From UBA1672 sp050633645 (lineage in GTDB: Bacteria > Pseudomonadota > Alphaproteobacteria > Micavibrionales > Micavibrionaceae): a stretch of DNA of 64,000 nucleotides. The position numbers and the translations under genes were made by a program. The DNA is taken from positions 558,001-622,000 of the forward strand of contig JBOEGX010000001.1 of assembly GCA_050633645.1 (NCBI GenBank), read 5' to 3'. The first letter of the stretch is position 1. Each line of letters opens with the position of its first letter. Of this stretch, positions 8,519 to 16,962 are shown piece after piece. Below the pieces are notes generated by a model. That model was not told where the DNA came from. It ran no database searches and worked only from the letters and a program-made list of their open reading frames with translations.

Positions 8519-9556
8519 ATGCGGCTAAAAACCTTCTATGCCAAAAATATGACAGATGCAATGCAAATGATACGTGAAAGCTTGGGCGATGACGCCATTA
8601 TTGTTGCGACAGGTGAAGATCCTGAGCGTAGAGAAGTCTCTATTACGGCGGCGATTGAACCTGCATTTGAAATTGGTGATGAAGATGGTGATGGTTGGTT
8701 GCAATATGATAGTGAACAGGATGAGAATGCCGTTGCAGAAGAACTTACCGACACTTTGCTAAAACATAATGTACCTGAAGATATTATGGATCACATGATT
8801 TCCTCTGCAACCGTCATGGGGTATGATGACATTGGCATTGCTCTTGTTTCGACATTGGATGAGCTGTTTTCCTTTGCCCCCCTGCCTCAGAAAAGCACGA
8901 ATAAGCCGTTGCTTCTTATTGGACCACCCGGTTCGGGGAAAACACTTAATGCGGCGAAAATTGCGGCGCGCGCAACAATGAGCGGATTGGATGTAGGCGT
9001 TATTTCCACCGATACGCAGCGAGCGGGTGGGCTGGAACAGCTCAAGGCCTTTACCGATGTGATGCAAATCAAACTTAATAAGGCGGAAACGCCGATTAGC
9101 CTTCGCAACATTGCCGAGACTCTTATTCAGAAAAAAGATCAAGTTATTATTGATACTGCGGGATTAAACCCCTTTGACACTGGTGACGTACGAACATTGG
9201 CAAGGCTTATGAGCGCCGTTGATGCACAACCCGTTCTTGTTTTACCCGCGGGGATAGACGCCGAAGAAGCAGGAGAGATTGGGCGCGTTTTTGCGATGCT
9301 TGGTGCACGGCACATCCTGCCGACACGCATTGATATTGCGCGCCGCCTTGGAAGCCTTTTATGCGCCGCCAATCAGGGAGAGTTGTCCTTTTGTGATTTC
9401 AGCAATTCGGCGAAAGTTGCGGAAGGGCTATCACCCATGTCTGCCCTATCCCTTGCACAATTATTTTTACCAAGACTGTATAAAACATCAAATAATGATA
9501 TAGTAACGCCAACCGTGTCACATCACGAAGCCCTAAGAACAGGAAGCATGCAATGA
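8519..9556 (+). CDS. flhF: Flagellar biosynthesis GTPase FlhF
   Basis: A 345-residue SRP-type GTPase that helps place the flagellum at the cell pole. It starts MRLKTFYAKNMTDAMQMI...GDDAIIVAT, the typical FlhF N-terminus, which fixes the start at 8519 rather than at an upstream in-frame ATG. The NG domain carries G1 GPPGSGKT (near 135), a DTQRAGGLEQL segment and DTAGLNPFD. The last residue codons overlap the flhG start by 4 bases (ATGA), which implies coupled translation of the GTPase and its ATPase regulator. Confidence 0.93.
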   Translation: MRLKTFYAKNMTDAMQMIRESLGDDAIIVATGEDPERREVSITAAIEPAFEIGDEDGDGWLQYDSEQDENAVAEELTDTLLKHNVPEDIMDHMISSATVMGYDDIGIALVSTLDELFSFAPLPQKSTNKPLLLIGPPGSGKTLNAAKIAARATMSGLDVGVISTDTQRAGGLEQLKAFTDVMQIKLNKAETPISLRNIAETLIQKKDQVIIDTAGLNPFDTGDVRTLARLMSAVDAQPVLVLPAGIDAEEAGEIGRVFAMLGARHILPTRIDIARRLGSLLCAANQGELSFCDFSNSAKVAEGLSPMSALSLAQLFLPRLYKTSNNDIVTPTVSHHEALRTGSMQ

Positions 9557-10386
9557 CAGAACAGTCCGCAATTCAAAAAACGCCTTCAACGGGCGCTAAG
9601 GGTTTTCAACGTGGAAATAATATTATTGCAGTCGCCAGCGGTAAGGGCGGCGTTGGGAAAACGTGGTTTTCAATTACCTTAGCGCAAGCCCTTACAAAGA
9701 TGGGAAAACGCGTTTTATTATTTGACGGTGATTTAGGATTAGCAAATGTTGACGTGCAGCTTGGCCTTATGCCTAAACGCGATTTGAACGATGTTATTCG
9801 TGGACGTTTAAGCATGGATAAGGTTGTACAAGAATATGAAGATGGTGGATTTGATATTGTTGCAGGTCGATCGGGGCAGGCATCACTATCGGCTCTGCCT
9901 AGTCAAAGACTCGCTCTTTTACGAGATCAGCTTTTGGATGTTGCTGGTAATTATGATGTTGTCATTACCGATCTTGGTGCGGGGGTTGACCGTACGGTGC
10001 GGATGCTCTCTGCTACGGCGAGTAGCACGTTATTGATTAGCACGGATGAACCAACATCTCTGACCGATGCTTATGCATTTATAAAATTAGGCAATGCAGC
10101 GGGTATGTCGAAAAATATTAACATTGTGGTGAATATGGCATCGAGCGCAACTGAGGGCGAGAAGACATACAAAACTCTTCTAAAGGCCTGTGAGAATTTC
10201 TTACGCCTATCTCCGCCGCTTGCGGGAATCATACGCGTTGACCCGAAGGTTAAGGAAACAATTCGTAGCCAGACCCCTATCTTGACGCGCTCTCCGAATG
10301 CGGACGCCGCCATAGATGTTGAAAAAATCGCAAAGCTTGTTTGGCGTGATATTCAAAATGCACAAAGAAGAAGTGCAAGCGCATAA
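9553..10386 (+). CDS. flhG: MinD-like ATPase FlhG/FleN, flagellar number regulator
   Basis: A 277-residue ParA/MinD-family ATPase with the deviant Walker A ASGKGGVGKTW (residues 28-38), a second motif LLFDGDLGLANVDVQLGL, and VITDLGAGVD. These features and the overlap with flhF identify FlhG, which limits flagellar number and stimulates the FlhF GTPase. A short basic and glutamine-containing N-terminal extension (residues 1-20) precedes the ATPase core, as in other FlhG proteins. A C-terminal amphipathic segment (VEKIAKLVWRDI) could serve as the membrane-targeting helix. Confidence 0.92.
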   Translation: MTEQSAIQKTPSTGAKGFQRGNNIIAVASGKGGVGKTWFSITLAQALTKMGKRVLLFDGDLGLANVDVQLGLMPKRDLNDVIRGRLSMDKVVQEYEDGGFDIVAGRSGQASLSALPSQRLALLRDQLLDVAGNYDVVITDLGAGVDRTVRMLSATASSTLLISTDEPTSLTDAYAFIKLGNAAGMSKNINIVVNMASSATEGEKTYKTLLKACENFLRLSPPLAGIIRVDPKVKETIRSQTPILTRSPNADAAIDVEKIAKLVWRDIQNAQRRSASA

Positions 10387-10429
10387 ATATTTTACGTGAT
10401 TTTATGACTTTTGCGCTACACTCTTTATC

Positions 10430-12187
10430 ATGAGTGATGCCCCATCTATCAGCACCGTATTATCCGCCCGCGTACAAAGGGAAGCACGTGATGATTCATC
10501 CAGCCTTAAAATTGTAAAAATCCCTGAATCACTTGAGCGCAATGAAAAACCACAAAGGTTGCGCGGGGAAGTTCGCAAAGTTGAGCGTGATGGCACCATC
10601 CATATTAAGACCGATAAAGGGGATATCGTTGCCAAGGATAATGGGAAAACATCCCGCATTGTTGGTGAGGATGTTGAGATTATTATTGCAAAGGGCGATC
10701 CGCCAAGTACCGCACAGATCAAACCGCAAGTGCAAAATTTATCATCTGCGCCCATAGAGCCGCCGCCCCCGCAACAGCAAATCTATATTAATACAACTGT
10801 ACAGACGCCGATAACACCGCAGAGATTGACTGCATTACCGAGTGTGGCAGTTGAATATATCCCATCGCAAAACCTGCCAAATAATTTAGTGCTGCCGTTT
10901 GTAGAAAGTATCGTGAACGATTTTATTGCACAGACCGATTTTACCTCCACTATAAAGCAACAAGTTTTTGAAGGTACACCTATTCAAACGCCGCTGCCCC
11001 AGATCACGCAGAATATTATTGCCCCATCTTCTTTGCAAGAAGCGTCAGCCTCTATTACCACGGAGACTATCGCGCAGCCTATCCGCACAGAAATTCCAAT
11101 TGCCTATATTGCCGCGAAACTTATTTCCTCGCCATTAAGCGCGCCCATTACATTTGGATCAGAAGAGGAAACCGCACCTATAATTTTTAAAGAGATTAGC
11201 ATTACCACCCTCTCTTCACCCGATGCGAAAATCATTGAGGAGGATAAATCTGAACAGATCATGACAACTGAGCGTTCTGATGTTAAGGTTGGCGAAACCA
11301 AAGCCATTGTGGAAGGATTTACCAAGGATCAGCATTTTCCCGTTTTACGCATTCTTGGTGATACGGACCAACATTATAGTTTGAAAATCCCTGTTACAGA
11401 TATCCCTGTTGGAACAAAAGTTGATTTAAACATTTTACAAACCGTATCATTACAGCCGCCGGTGCAACTCACATCAACAATTCCATTACCGAGCATTGCC
11501 CCCGCCCCGTTTTTATTAACGCCCGAAATTTGGGGCAATCTGCAAGACATTCAAACGACGTTATTACAGGTCGCGCCGCAAGCGGCACAAGCCTTTAGCA
11601 ATATTGTTCCATCACCGTCTGCACCCAATCAACTTGGCGGGGCGGCGTTGTTTTTTCTGGCGGCGATGCGATCTGGTGATGTGCAAAGCTGGCTGGGAGA
11701 AAAGGCGGTTGATGCATTAAAACGCGCAGGTAAAGCGGATTTACTGACGAAAATTGGCAGTGATTTTTCCGCGTTATCACGTATGAACGGTGACAGTGCC
11801 AGCACAGAGTGGCGGATGATGGCCTTGCCGATGGCGTGGCAAAACGACATTCACAAGGTTGTTCTTCACTATCGCAAGGAGCAAGACGCGGAACATAATG
11901 ATGATAAGAAAAGTGGTGGCACGACACGCTTTGTCATGGATTTGAACCTATCAAATATTGGTAAAGTACAGGTTGATGGATTGTTTAAGAGCAATGATAA
12001 ACGCCTCGATGCGGTTTTAAGAACAGAACAAAGCTTTTCTCAGGCGATGAAGGCAGAAATGCGCCGCATTTATAAAGATGCGTTAAGCGAAACAGAGATA
12101 ACAGGCGAGTTATCGTTTCAGGATGCGCGGGAGCATTGGGTGCATATACTACAAAACTCCTCGAATGAGTTTTCAGAGAATATCTGA
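10430..12187 (+). CDS. Probable flagellar hook-length control protein FliK
   Basis: A 585-residue protein with a long Pro/Gln/Thr/Ile-rich, low-complexity middle (about 105-390) and a structured C-terminal region (about 450-570). The latter contains LPMAWQNDIHKVVLHYRK, FVMDLNLSNIGKVQVDGLF and a final amphipathic segment, the layout of a FliK/Flg_hook C-terminal domain. FliK measures hook length and switches export specificity. The divergent ruler region is typical of the family. Residues about 40-90 look like a small beta-barrel (GEVRKVERDGTIHIKTDKGD). The name is based on the C-terminal pattern, size, composition and flagellar context, not on strict motifs. Confidence 0.65.
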   Translation: MSDAPSISTVLSARVQREARDDSSSLKIVKIPESLERNEKPQRLRGEVRKVERDGTIHIKTDKGDIVAKDNGKTSRIVGEDVEIIIAKGDPPSTAQIKPQVQNLSSAPIEPPPPQQQIYINTTVQTPITPQRLTALPSVAVEYIPSQNLPNNLVLPFVESIVNDFIAQTDFTSTIKQQVFEGTPIQTPLPQITQNIIAPSSLQEASASITTETIAQPIRTEIPIAYIAAKLISSPLSAPITFGSEEETAPIIFKEISITTLSSPDAKIIEEDKSEQIMTTERSDVKVGETKAIVEGFTKDQHFPVLRILGDTDQHYSLKIPVTDIPVGTKVDLNILQTVSLQPPVQLTSTIPLPSIAPAPFLLTPEIWGNLQDIQTTLLQVAPQAAQAFSNIVPSPSAPNQLGGAALFFLAAMRSGDVQSWLGEKAVDALKRAGKADLLTKIGSDFSALSRMNGDSASTEWRMMALPMAWQNDIHKVVLHYRKEQDAEHNDDKKSGGTTRFVMDLNLSNIGKVQVDGLFKSNDKRLDAVLRTEQSFSQAMKAEMRRIYKDALSETEITGELSFQDAREHWVHILQNSSNEFSENI

Positions 12188-12247
12188 TTATTTAATTGAC
12201 ATATTTATGGATTTTATTGCATCTTTCAAAGAAAAGGGTGAGAAATA

Positions 12248-12724
12248 ATGTTTGTGAAATCCGCAGATACATTTATCAGAAAAGAAACAAATTCAACAAT
12301 CAATCGATCCGTCATTAATCACGCCTTACGACATGATTTTGATAAAGCCGATAGCCATGCAACGGATAAATTGGATCAAACGTTTCAAAATGCGCTTGAT
12401 AAAACGCCATTTGATGCGGATTTGCTATACCATTACTCGTCGTTTTTATTTAAACAAGGGCGTTTTCAAGATGCCTACGACCAATGGGATAAGACGTTTG
12501 ATGCGGAACTTGATATAGAAACCGAGAAAGATCTTCATTTTATTTATACTATCGCACTTTTTGAGGGGTATAAAAAATTCCCGCTCGCGATTGATAAGAG
12601 CATAGTGCAGCAGCAAGCAGAAAGCGCCTATCGGCTTGATCTATCCAATGATTATAAGATTGCGCTGAATGAAATGAACTCTGCATTGAATATGCGTAGG
12701 GCGGCTACCCACCCTTCCGTCTGA
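12248..12724 (+). CDS. Small TPR-like helical protein, unknown function
   Basis: A 158-residue helical protein. Residues about 35-85 resemble tetratricopeptide repeats: LDQTFQNALDKTPFDADLLY followed by HYSSFLFKQGRFQDAYDQWD. A strong AGGGTGAG ribosome binding site precedes the ATG. Its last 20 bases overlap the 3' end of minus-strand fliJ, a tail-to-tail arrangement. It follows the probable fliK by 60 bases and may be co-transcribed. A helper or chaperone role for flagellar export is possible but only inferred from position. Confidence 0.7.
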   Translation: MFVKSADTFIRKETNSTINRSVINHALRHDFDKADSHATDKLDQTFQNALDKTPFDADLLYHYSSFLFKQGRFQDAYDQWDKTFDAELDIETEKDLHFIYTIALFEGYKKFPLAIDKSIVQQQAESAYRLDLSNDYKIALNEMNSALNMRRAATHPSV

Positions 12725-13124
12725 ACGCGTCTAATGCGATTTCATCGAGCATTTCGGATTCTTTTTTGTCTATTTCCGCCAATAATTCGGCCTTTCGGCG
12801 CTCATCGATGATTTCGATTTTCTTCATTTCGGCGAAACTATCGCGCATTTCATCTTGGGCGAAGCGGATTTTATGCTCTAATTGTTCGCGCGCAACGTCT
12901 ATTTGTTCTATTTGATCTTGTACGCGATCGGCATAGGGTTGAAAAAATTGCATCATTTCGGCTGTCATATCCTTCGTTTTTTCGGATTCAATGGCAAACC
13001 CTGCCTCAAGCGTATCACGCTCAGTTTTCAGCTCCTCCGCCTGAGCGTAAAGCGCGCCTAATGCCTTTTGTTTTTGCTCTATATCGTGGCGGCGGACGCG
13101 AATGAGGGAATCTAGCTCGGACAT
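12705..13124 (-). CDS. fliJ: Flagellar export chaperone FliJ
   Basis: A 139-residue, almost entirely coiled-coil protein rich in Glu, Lys, Arg and Gln, beginning MSELDSLIRVRRHDIEQKQK. This is the FliJ pattern: a long antiparallel helical pair that inserts into the FliI ATPase ring like the gamma subunit of ATP synthase. It lies 13 bases downstream of fliI on the same strand, its usual partner position. FliJ sequences diverge strongly, so the call leans on coiled-coil character, length and synteny. Confidence 0.85.
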   Translation of the reverse strand: MSELDSLIRVRRHDIEQKQKALGALYAQAEELKTERDTLEAGFAIESEKTKDMTAEMMQFFQPYADRVQDQIEQIDVAREQLEHKIRFAQDEMRDSFAEMKKIEIIDERRKAELLAEIDKKESEMLDEIALDAFRRKGG

Positions 13125-13137
13125 TAACTACCCCTTC

Positions 13138-14463
13138 TTACATTCCAATAATTTGAGAAAGCATAGAAAACCCATCCTCAATACTGGTTTTCTCGTCTTT
13201 ATTTTGTGTAAGGAAGGCTTCTATCTCTGGATAAATTTGGATGGCTTCGTCTACGGATTGATCACTTCCCTTACGGTATGCGCCAAGGCGGATAAGCTCT
13301 GACATATCCTCATATGTTGTGATGATTTGCTTAGCGCGTTTAAGGATAGCGTTTTGATCAGGTGTAATTGCCGCAGGTAGCGAGCGGGATACGGATTTGA
13401 GCACATTAATCGCAGGATAGCGCCCACGGTCGGCAATGGCGCGCTCCATCACGATATGTCCATCAACAATACCGCGCACGGCGTCTGATATCGGCTCGTT
13501 ATGATCATCACCTTCCACCAGAACAGAGAACAACCCCGTGATTGAGCCCTGCCCCGGTGCGCCTGGGCCAGCCCGCTCTAACAATCTTGCGAGTTCACCG
13601 AATGTTGTGGGTGGATAGCCCTTTGATGTTGGGGGCTCACCCGCGCTTAGACCGATTTCACGTTGCGCCATTGCGAAACGGGTCAGAGAATCGATGAGGC
13701 AAAGCACCTGTTTTCCTTGATCACGGAAATACTCGGCCAGCGCCAATGTTGTATAGGCCGCCTGGCGGCGCATGAGGGCGGGTTCATCCCCCGTTGCCAC
13801 AACCACGATAGAACGGGCTAGCCCCTCCTCGCCCAGATCATCTTCAAGGAATTCCTGAACCTCTCTTCCGCGCTCACCCACCAGACCAATGATCGATACA
13901 TCGGCCTCAGTATATCGTGCCATCATGGAGAGAAGCACAGATTTCCCAACGCCAGAGCCAGAGAATATCCCCATTCTTTGCCCGCGGCAGGTTGCAAGAA
14001 ATGTATTCACGGGGCGAACCCCGAGGTCAAGCTGTGCGCCTAATCTCTGCCGTGAATGGGGTGGTGGTGGCTTATTTTTAAGCGGCATAGCAAGTGCGCC
14101 ATGGAGCAATGCCCCCTTGCCATCAATCGGCTGCGCCATTCCATTAATCACGCGCCCCAGCCATTTATCCGATGGCATAATAGATGCGGGTGTTTTTTGG
14201 ATGACGGCCTTACAGCCAAGGCCGATACCGTCTAGCGCCCCGAATGGCATCAAAAGCGCCTGTCCATCGCGAAAGCCAATCACTTCGCATGGGATATCCG
14301 TGTTTTCATTGGGACGCAGATGCACCATCGCGCCGATGGTGAGAGCCTCGCTCACCCCTGCTATTTCGACCAAAAGACCAAGAATCTTTGTGACACGACC
14401 ATGAACCTCATGATCGGGGATATCAGATATTGATTTTACAAGTTGCTGCGCGAGGCGATCCAT
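13138..14463 (-). CDS. fliI: Flagellum-specific ATP synthase FliI
   Basis: A 441-residue rotary-type ATPase that energises flagellar protein export. The core contains Walker A SGSGVGKSVLL (near 163-172), IIGLVGERGREVQEF, the LCLIDSLTRFAMAQREIGLS segment with GEPPTSKGYPPT, and SITGLFSVLVEGDDHNEPI, all typical of FliI. The start at 14463 (MDRLAQQLVKSI) has a GAAAGAA upstream sequence and is preferred over an in-frame ATG 36 bases upstream. It is transcribed divergently from ctrA across a 217-base regulatory gap and is followed directly by fliJ. Confidence 0.97.
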   Translation of the reverse strand: MDRLAQQLVKSISDIPDHEVHGRVTKILGLLVEIAGVSEALTIGAMVHLRPNENTDIPCEVIGFRDGQALLMPFGALDGIGLGCKAVIQKTPASIMPSDKWLGRVINGMAQPIDGKGALLHGALAMPLKNKPPPPHSRQRLGAQLDLGVRPVNTFLATCRGQRMGIFSGSGVGKSVLLSMMARYTEADVSIIGLVGERGREVQEFLEDDLGEEGLARSIVVVATGDEPALMRRQAAYTTLALAEYFRDQGKQVLCLIDSLTRFAMAQREIGLSAGEPPTSKGYPPTTFGELARLLERAGPGAPGQGSITGLFSVLVEGDDHNEPISDAVRGIVDGHIVMERAIADRGRYPAINVLKSVSRSLPAAITPDQNAILKRAKQIITTYEDMSELIRLGAYRKGSDQSVDEAIQIYPEIEAFLTQNKDEKTSIEDGFSMLSQIIGM

Positions 14464-14574
14464 TATGATTCTTTCGAGAGATCGAATAATTAGAACCATA
14501 GTATAACTTTTCGTTCAGCATGCCAATAAAACCTGCATATATGAGAGAAAGTTAATTTTTTCATTCTAAATACG

Positions 14575-14609
14575 TTAAAGCATTTGTTAACCTTGTTAAT
14601 ATTTGTTAA
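14575..14609. promoter_or_regulatory. TTAA-rich repeats between fliI and ctrA, candidate CtrA-binding region
   Basis: Four TTAA elements lie at 14575, 14587, 14596 and 14606; the last three are each part of a TTGTTAA repeat. CtrA classically binds TTAA-N7-TTAAC. Here the spacers are 8, 5 and 6 bases, so none matches exactly, although GTTAACCTT resembles the TTAACCAT half-site. The position between divergent ctrA and fliI makes autoregulation and flagellar control plausible. Low confidence because the spacing is imperfect. Confidence 0.35.
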
Positions 14610-14680
14610 GATATCGAAATGCAGAAGCATACAGAGTGTGTCATATCCATTTGTTTTAAAATAGTTTTGAGGAAAAATCC

Positions 14681-15382
14681 ATGCGCGTCCTTTTAGTAGA
14701 AGATGATAGTTCCACCGCAAAAAGCATTGAGCTTATGCTGAAATCTGAGGGGTATATTATTGATACCACCGACTTGGGAGAGGACGGATTAGACCTTGGT
14801 AAGATCTATGATTACGATATTATTATCCTTGATTTGATGTTGCCTGATATGGATGGTTATGATGTGTTAAAGGCATTCCGTGCATCTAAAATTGACACAC
14901 CTATTCTTATTCTCTCTGGCCTGACGGAGCTTGATAACAAGCTTAAGGGTCTTGGGTTTGGTGCGGATGATTATCTGACTAAACCATTTGATAAACGTGA
15001 GCTTGTTGCCCGTATTCAAGCGATTGTCCGTCGTTCTCAGGGGCATGCACAAAGCATCATTGAAACCGGTGATGTTAAGGTTAATCTTGATACACGCACG
15101 ATTGAGGCGGCAGGTAAGCCGCTACACCTTACTGGTAAAGAGTACGGGATTATTGAGCTATTATCTTTGCGTAAGGGCTCAACCCTGACCAAGGAAATGT
15201 TCCTGAACCATCTTTATGGTGGCATGGACGAGCCAGAAGCAAAAATCATTGATGTCTTTATCTGTAAGCTCCGCAAAAAATTGGCTGATGCGACGGATGG
15301 ATCGAATTATATTGAAACAGTATGGGGGCGTGGCTATGTCCTTCGTGACCCAAGCAGCGATAAAAAGGCTGTGAATGCTTAG
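14681..15382 (+). CDS. ctrA: Cell-cycle response regulator CtrA
   Basis: A 233-residue OmpR-type regulator. The receiver (1-120) begins MRVLLVEDDSSTAKSIELML, has the phospho-acceptor Asp51 in IIILDLMLPDMDGY, and ends with DDYLTKPFDKREL. The winged-helix DNA-binding domain (about 130-225) includes LHLTGKEYGIIELL and IDVFICKLRKKLADA...VWGRGYVL. N-terminus and spacing match CtrA, the master regulator of cell cycle, flagellum and chemotaxis in alphaproteobacteria. A GAGGAAAA ribosome binding site lies just upstream. Its phosphotransferase ChpT is encoded at 47639-48283; the kinase CckA is not in the window. Confidence 0.95.
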   Translation: MRVLLVEDDSSTAKSIELMLKSEGYIIDTTDLGEDGLDLGKIYDYDIIILDLMLPDMDGYDVLKAFRASKIDTPILILSGLTELDNKLKGLGFGADDYLTKPFDKRELVARIQAIVRRSQGHAQSIIETGDVKVNLDTRTIEAAGKPLHLTGKEYGIIELLSLRKGSTLTKEMFLNHLYGGMDEPEAKIIDVFICKLRKKLADATDGSNYIETVWGRGYVLRDPSSDKKAVNA

Positions 15383-15395
15383 AGGCTAACTTAAC

Positions 15396-16358
15396 ATGTA
15401 TTTTATTGAGCAAAGCGCGGATATTCTCGCGCTTTTTCTTTTGGTAGTGGTGCTGCTGTCTGTATTTGCGCGGTGGCATTGGTGCTTTTCCTTGCTCACG
15501 CAGTTTACGCCGCAATATTTTTATGGTGGCCTGATATTGGCGGTGGCGCATTTATGTTTTGGTAATGTCGTGAGCGCAGCCTTATTGGTCGGTATTGCAG
15601 GTTTTATCTTTATCAAAATACAGAAGCCGCGCTATAAAGCCCCTCGCCCGAGCGGAACGTTGCCCAACTTCACATTTTCCATGTATAATAAATATTGTTT
15701 CAACCAACGCTATGACGAAATTTACAGCACATTGAAAAATGCAGATGTTGTCCTGATTGTGGAAGCACTGCAAGAGGATGAGGCGCCGCTCAAAAATGCC
15801 TTTAAAAATACACATCCTTATTTTTTGCCAAAGGGTGTGCGCCGCCCAGATTTTATTTTCCCGATAAGCAAATATAAAATTGAAAGCCTTGCCTACAAAG
15901 CCCTCGCGTCTGATATATGCTTTACCAAAGGTATGCGGTTTTGCGTACAGCCCGATGGTATGGATGTGCCGATTACAATTTATACATTGCATACGGAAAT
16001 CCCGATTACCAAGCATAAAAGTGCTATTCAAAAGGCGGAGATGGCGGCGATGGCGGAATGGATTAAGCATGACGTGGCAGAAAACGGATGGAAAAACGTG
16101 ATTTTTGCGGGAGATTGGAACACAACACCTTACGCACCAGTGTATCAGGATATGTTGGCGGTTACGGGGCTGAAAAATCAATCATTCGGAATAATTCCCA
16201 CGGGTAGCTGGCCTTCGTTTTTATACTTGCCCATCCTTAAAATCCCTATTGACCATATCTTATTTATGGGTGATTTGGTTTTGTGCAATTTCAAAAAAAG
16301 CAATGCCAATGGATCAGATCATCATTCCCTTATTGCACAATTTTGTATGAAGCCGTAA
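15396..16358 (+). CDS. Membrane-anchored endonuclease/exonuclease/phosphatase family protein
   Basis: A 320-residue protein with three N-terminal hydrophobic helices (about 8-25, 35-55 and 58-75) followed by an EEP-fold domain. Catalytic-type motifs are visible: VVLIVEALQEDE (metal-binding Glu), IYTLHTEIPITKH, FAGDWNTTPY, PIDHILF and NGSDHHSLIAQ (catalytic His). Such proteins hydrolyse phosphodiester bonds in nucleic acids, lipids or sugar phosphates; the substrate cannot be read from sequence. It starts 13 bases after ctrA, so it may be co-transcribed, and it is followed 10 bases later by pgsA, which is compatible with a membrane-lipid link. Confidence 0.85.
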   Translation: MYFIEQSADILALFLLVVVLLSVFARWHWCFSLLTQFTPQYFYGGLILAVAHLCFGNVVSAALLVGIAGFIFIKIQKPRYKAPRPSGTLPNFTFSMYNKYCFNQRYDEIYSTLKNADVVLIVEALQEDEAPLKNAFKNTHPYFLPKGVRRPDFIFPISKYKIESLAYKALASDICFTKGMRFCVQPDGMDVPITIYTLHTEIPITKHKSAIQKAEMAAMAEWIKHDVAENGWKNVIFAGDWNTTPYAPVYQDMLAVTGLKNQSFGIIPTGSWPSFLYLPILKIPIDHILFMGDLVLCNFKKSNANGSDHHSLIAQFCMKP

Positions 16359-16368
16359 AGTACCACGC

Positions 16369-16962
16369 ATGAATATAATCCAAAATAACCTTGCCAATAT
16401 ATTAACCGTTTCACGGTTGCTGTTGCTTCCTGTGATTATTGCGCTTTTCTTTGCGGAAGATGCGTGGGGCGGGTTTGCGGTTTGGCTTTGTTTATTTGTT
16501 TACATCATCGGCGCGGTTACGGACTTTATTGACGGATATATTGCGCGAAAATTCAATCAAATCAGCGGCTTTGGAACTTTTCTTGATCCAATATCTGATA
16601 AAATATATATATCCACATTATTGATACTACTCGTTGCGTTTGAGCGTATTGAAGGGGTTTGGATTACTCTGGTCATTCTTATTTTTGCGCGAGAATTTTT
16701 GATTTCTGGCTTGCGGGAATTTTTAGGTCCGAAGAATATTAAAATGCCCGTTAGCTTGTTGGCGAAATGGAAAACCACTGTACAAATGCTAAGCCTTGGG
16801 TTTTTGATTATTGGCAATAATTATGCGCCTTACACAACTGAGCTTGGGCTTGGGTTGCTGTCACTCGCTACGCTACTTACTCTCATTACTGGCCTGTCTT
16901 ATATGAATATTGGGATAGCGCATTTAAGGGAAGATAAAGATGATCACCAGCCTTCTGTATAA
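16369..16962 (+). CDS. pgsA: CDP-diacylglycerol--glycerol-3-phosphate 3-phosphatidyltransferase
   Basis: A 197-residue integral membrane enzyme that makes phosphatidylglycerophosphate, the precursor of phosphatidylglycerol. The CDP-alcohol phosphotransferase signature D-x2-D-G-x2-A-R-x8-G-x3-D-x3-D is intact: DFIDGYIARKF followed by GFGTFLDPISDK. About five to six hydrophobic helices surround it. The start MNIIQNNLANILTVSRLLLL is the classic PgsA N-terminus. Its 3' end overlaps pyrD by 23 bases. Confidence 0.95.
   Translation: MNIIQNNLANILTVSRLLLLPVIIALFFAEDAWGGFAVWLCLFVYIIGAVTDFIDGYIARKFNQISGFGTFLDPISDKIYISTLLILLVAFERIEGVWITLVILIFAREFLISGLREFLGPKNIKMPVSLLAKWKTTVQMLSLGFLIIGNNYAPYTTELGLGLLSLATLLTLITGLSYMNIGIAHLREDKDDHQPSV

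Noticed and set aside
13889..14404. 171-codon open frame antisense to fliI
   Set aside because: It lies wholly inside the strongly conserved fliI gene, encodes no recognisable domain, and reflects codon bias on the complementary strand.
15582..16181. 199-codon open frame antisense to the phosphodiesterase-fold gene
   Set aside because: The sense-strand protein has clear catalytic motifs; the antisense translation is rich in Cys, His and Arg with no family resemblance.
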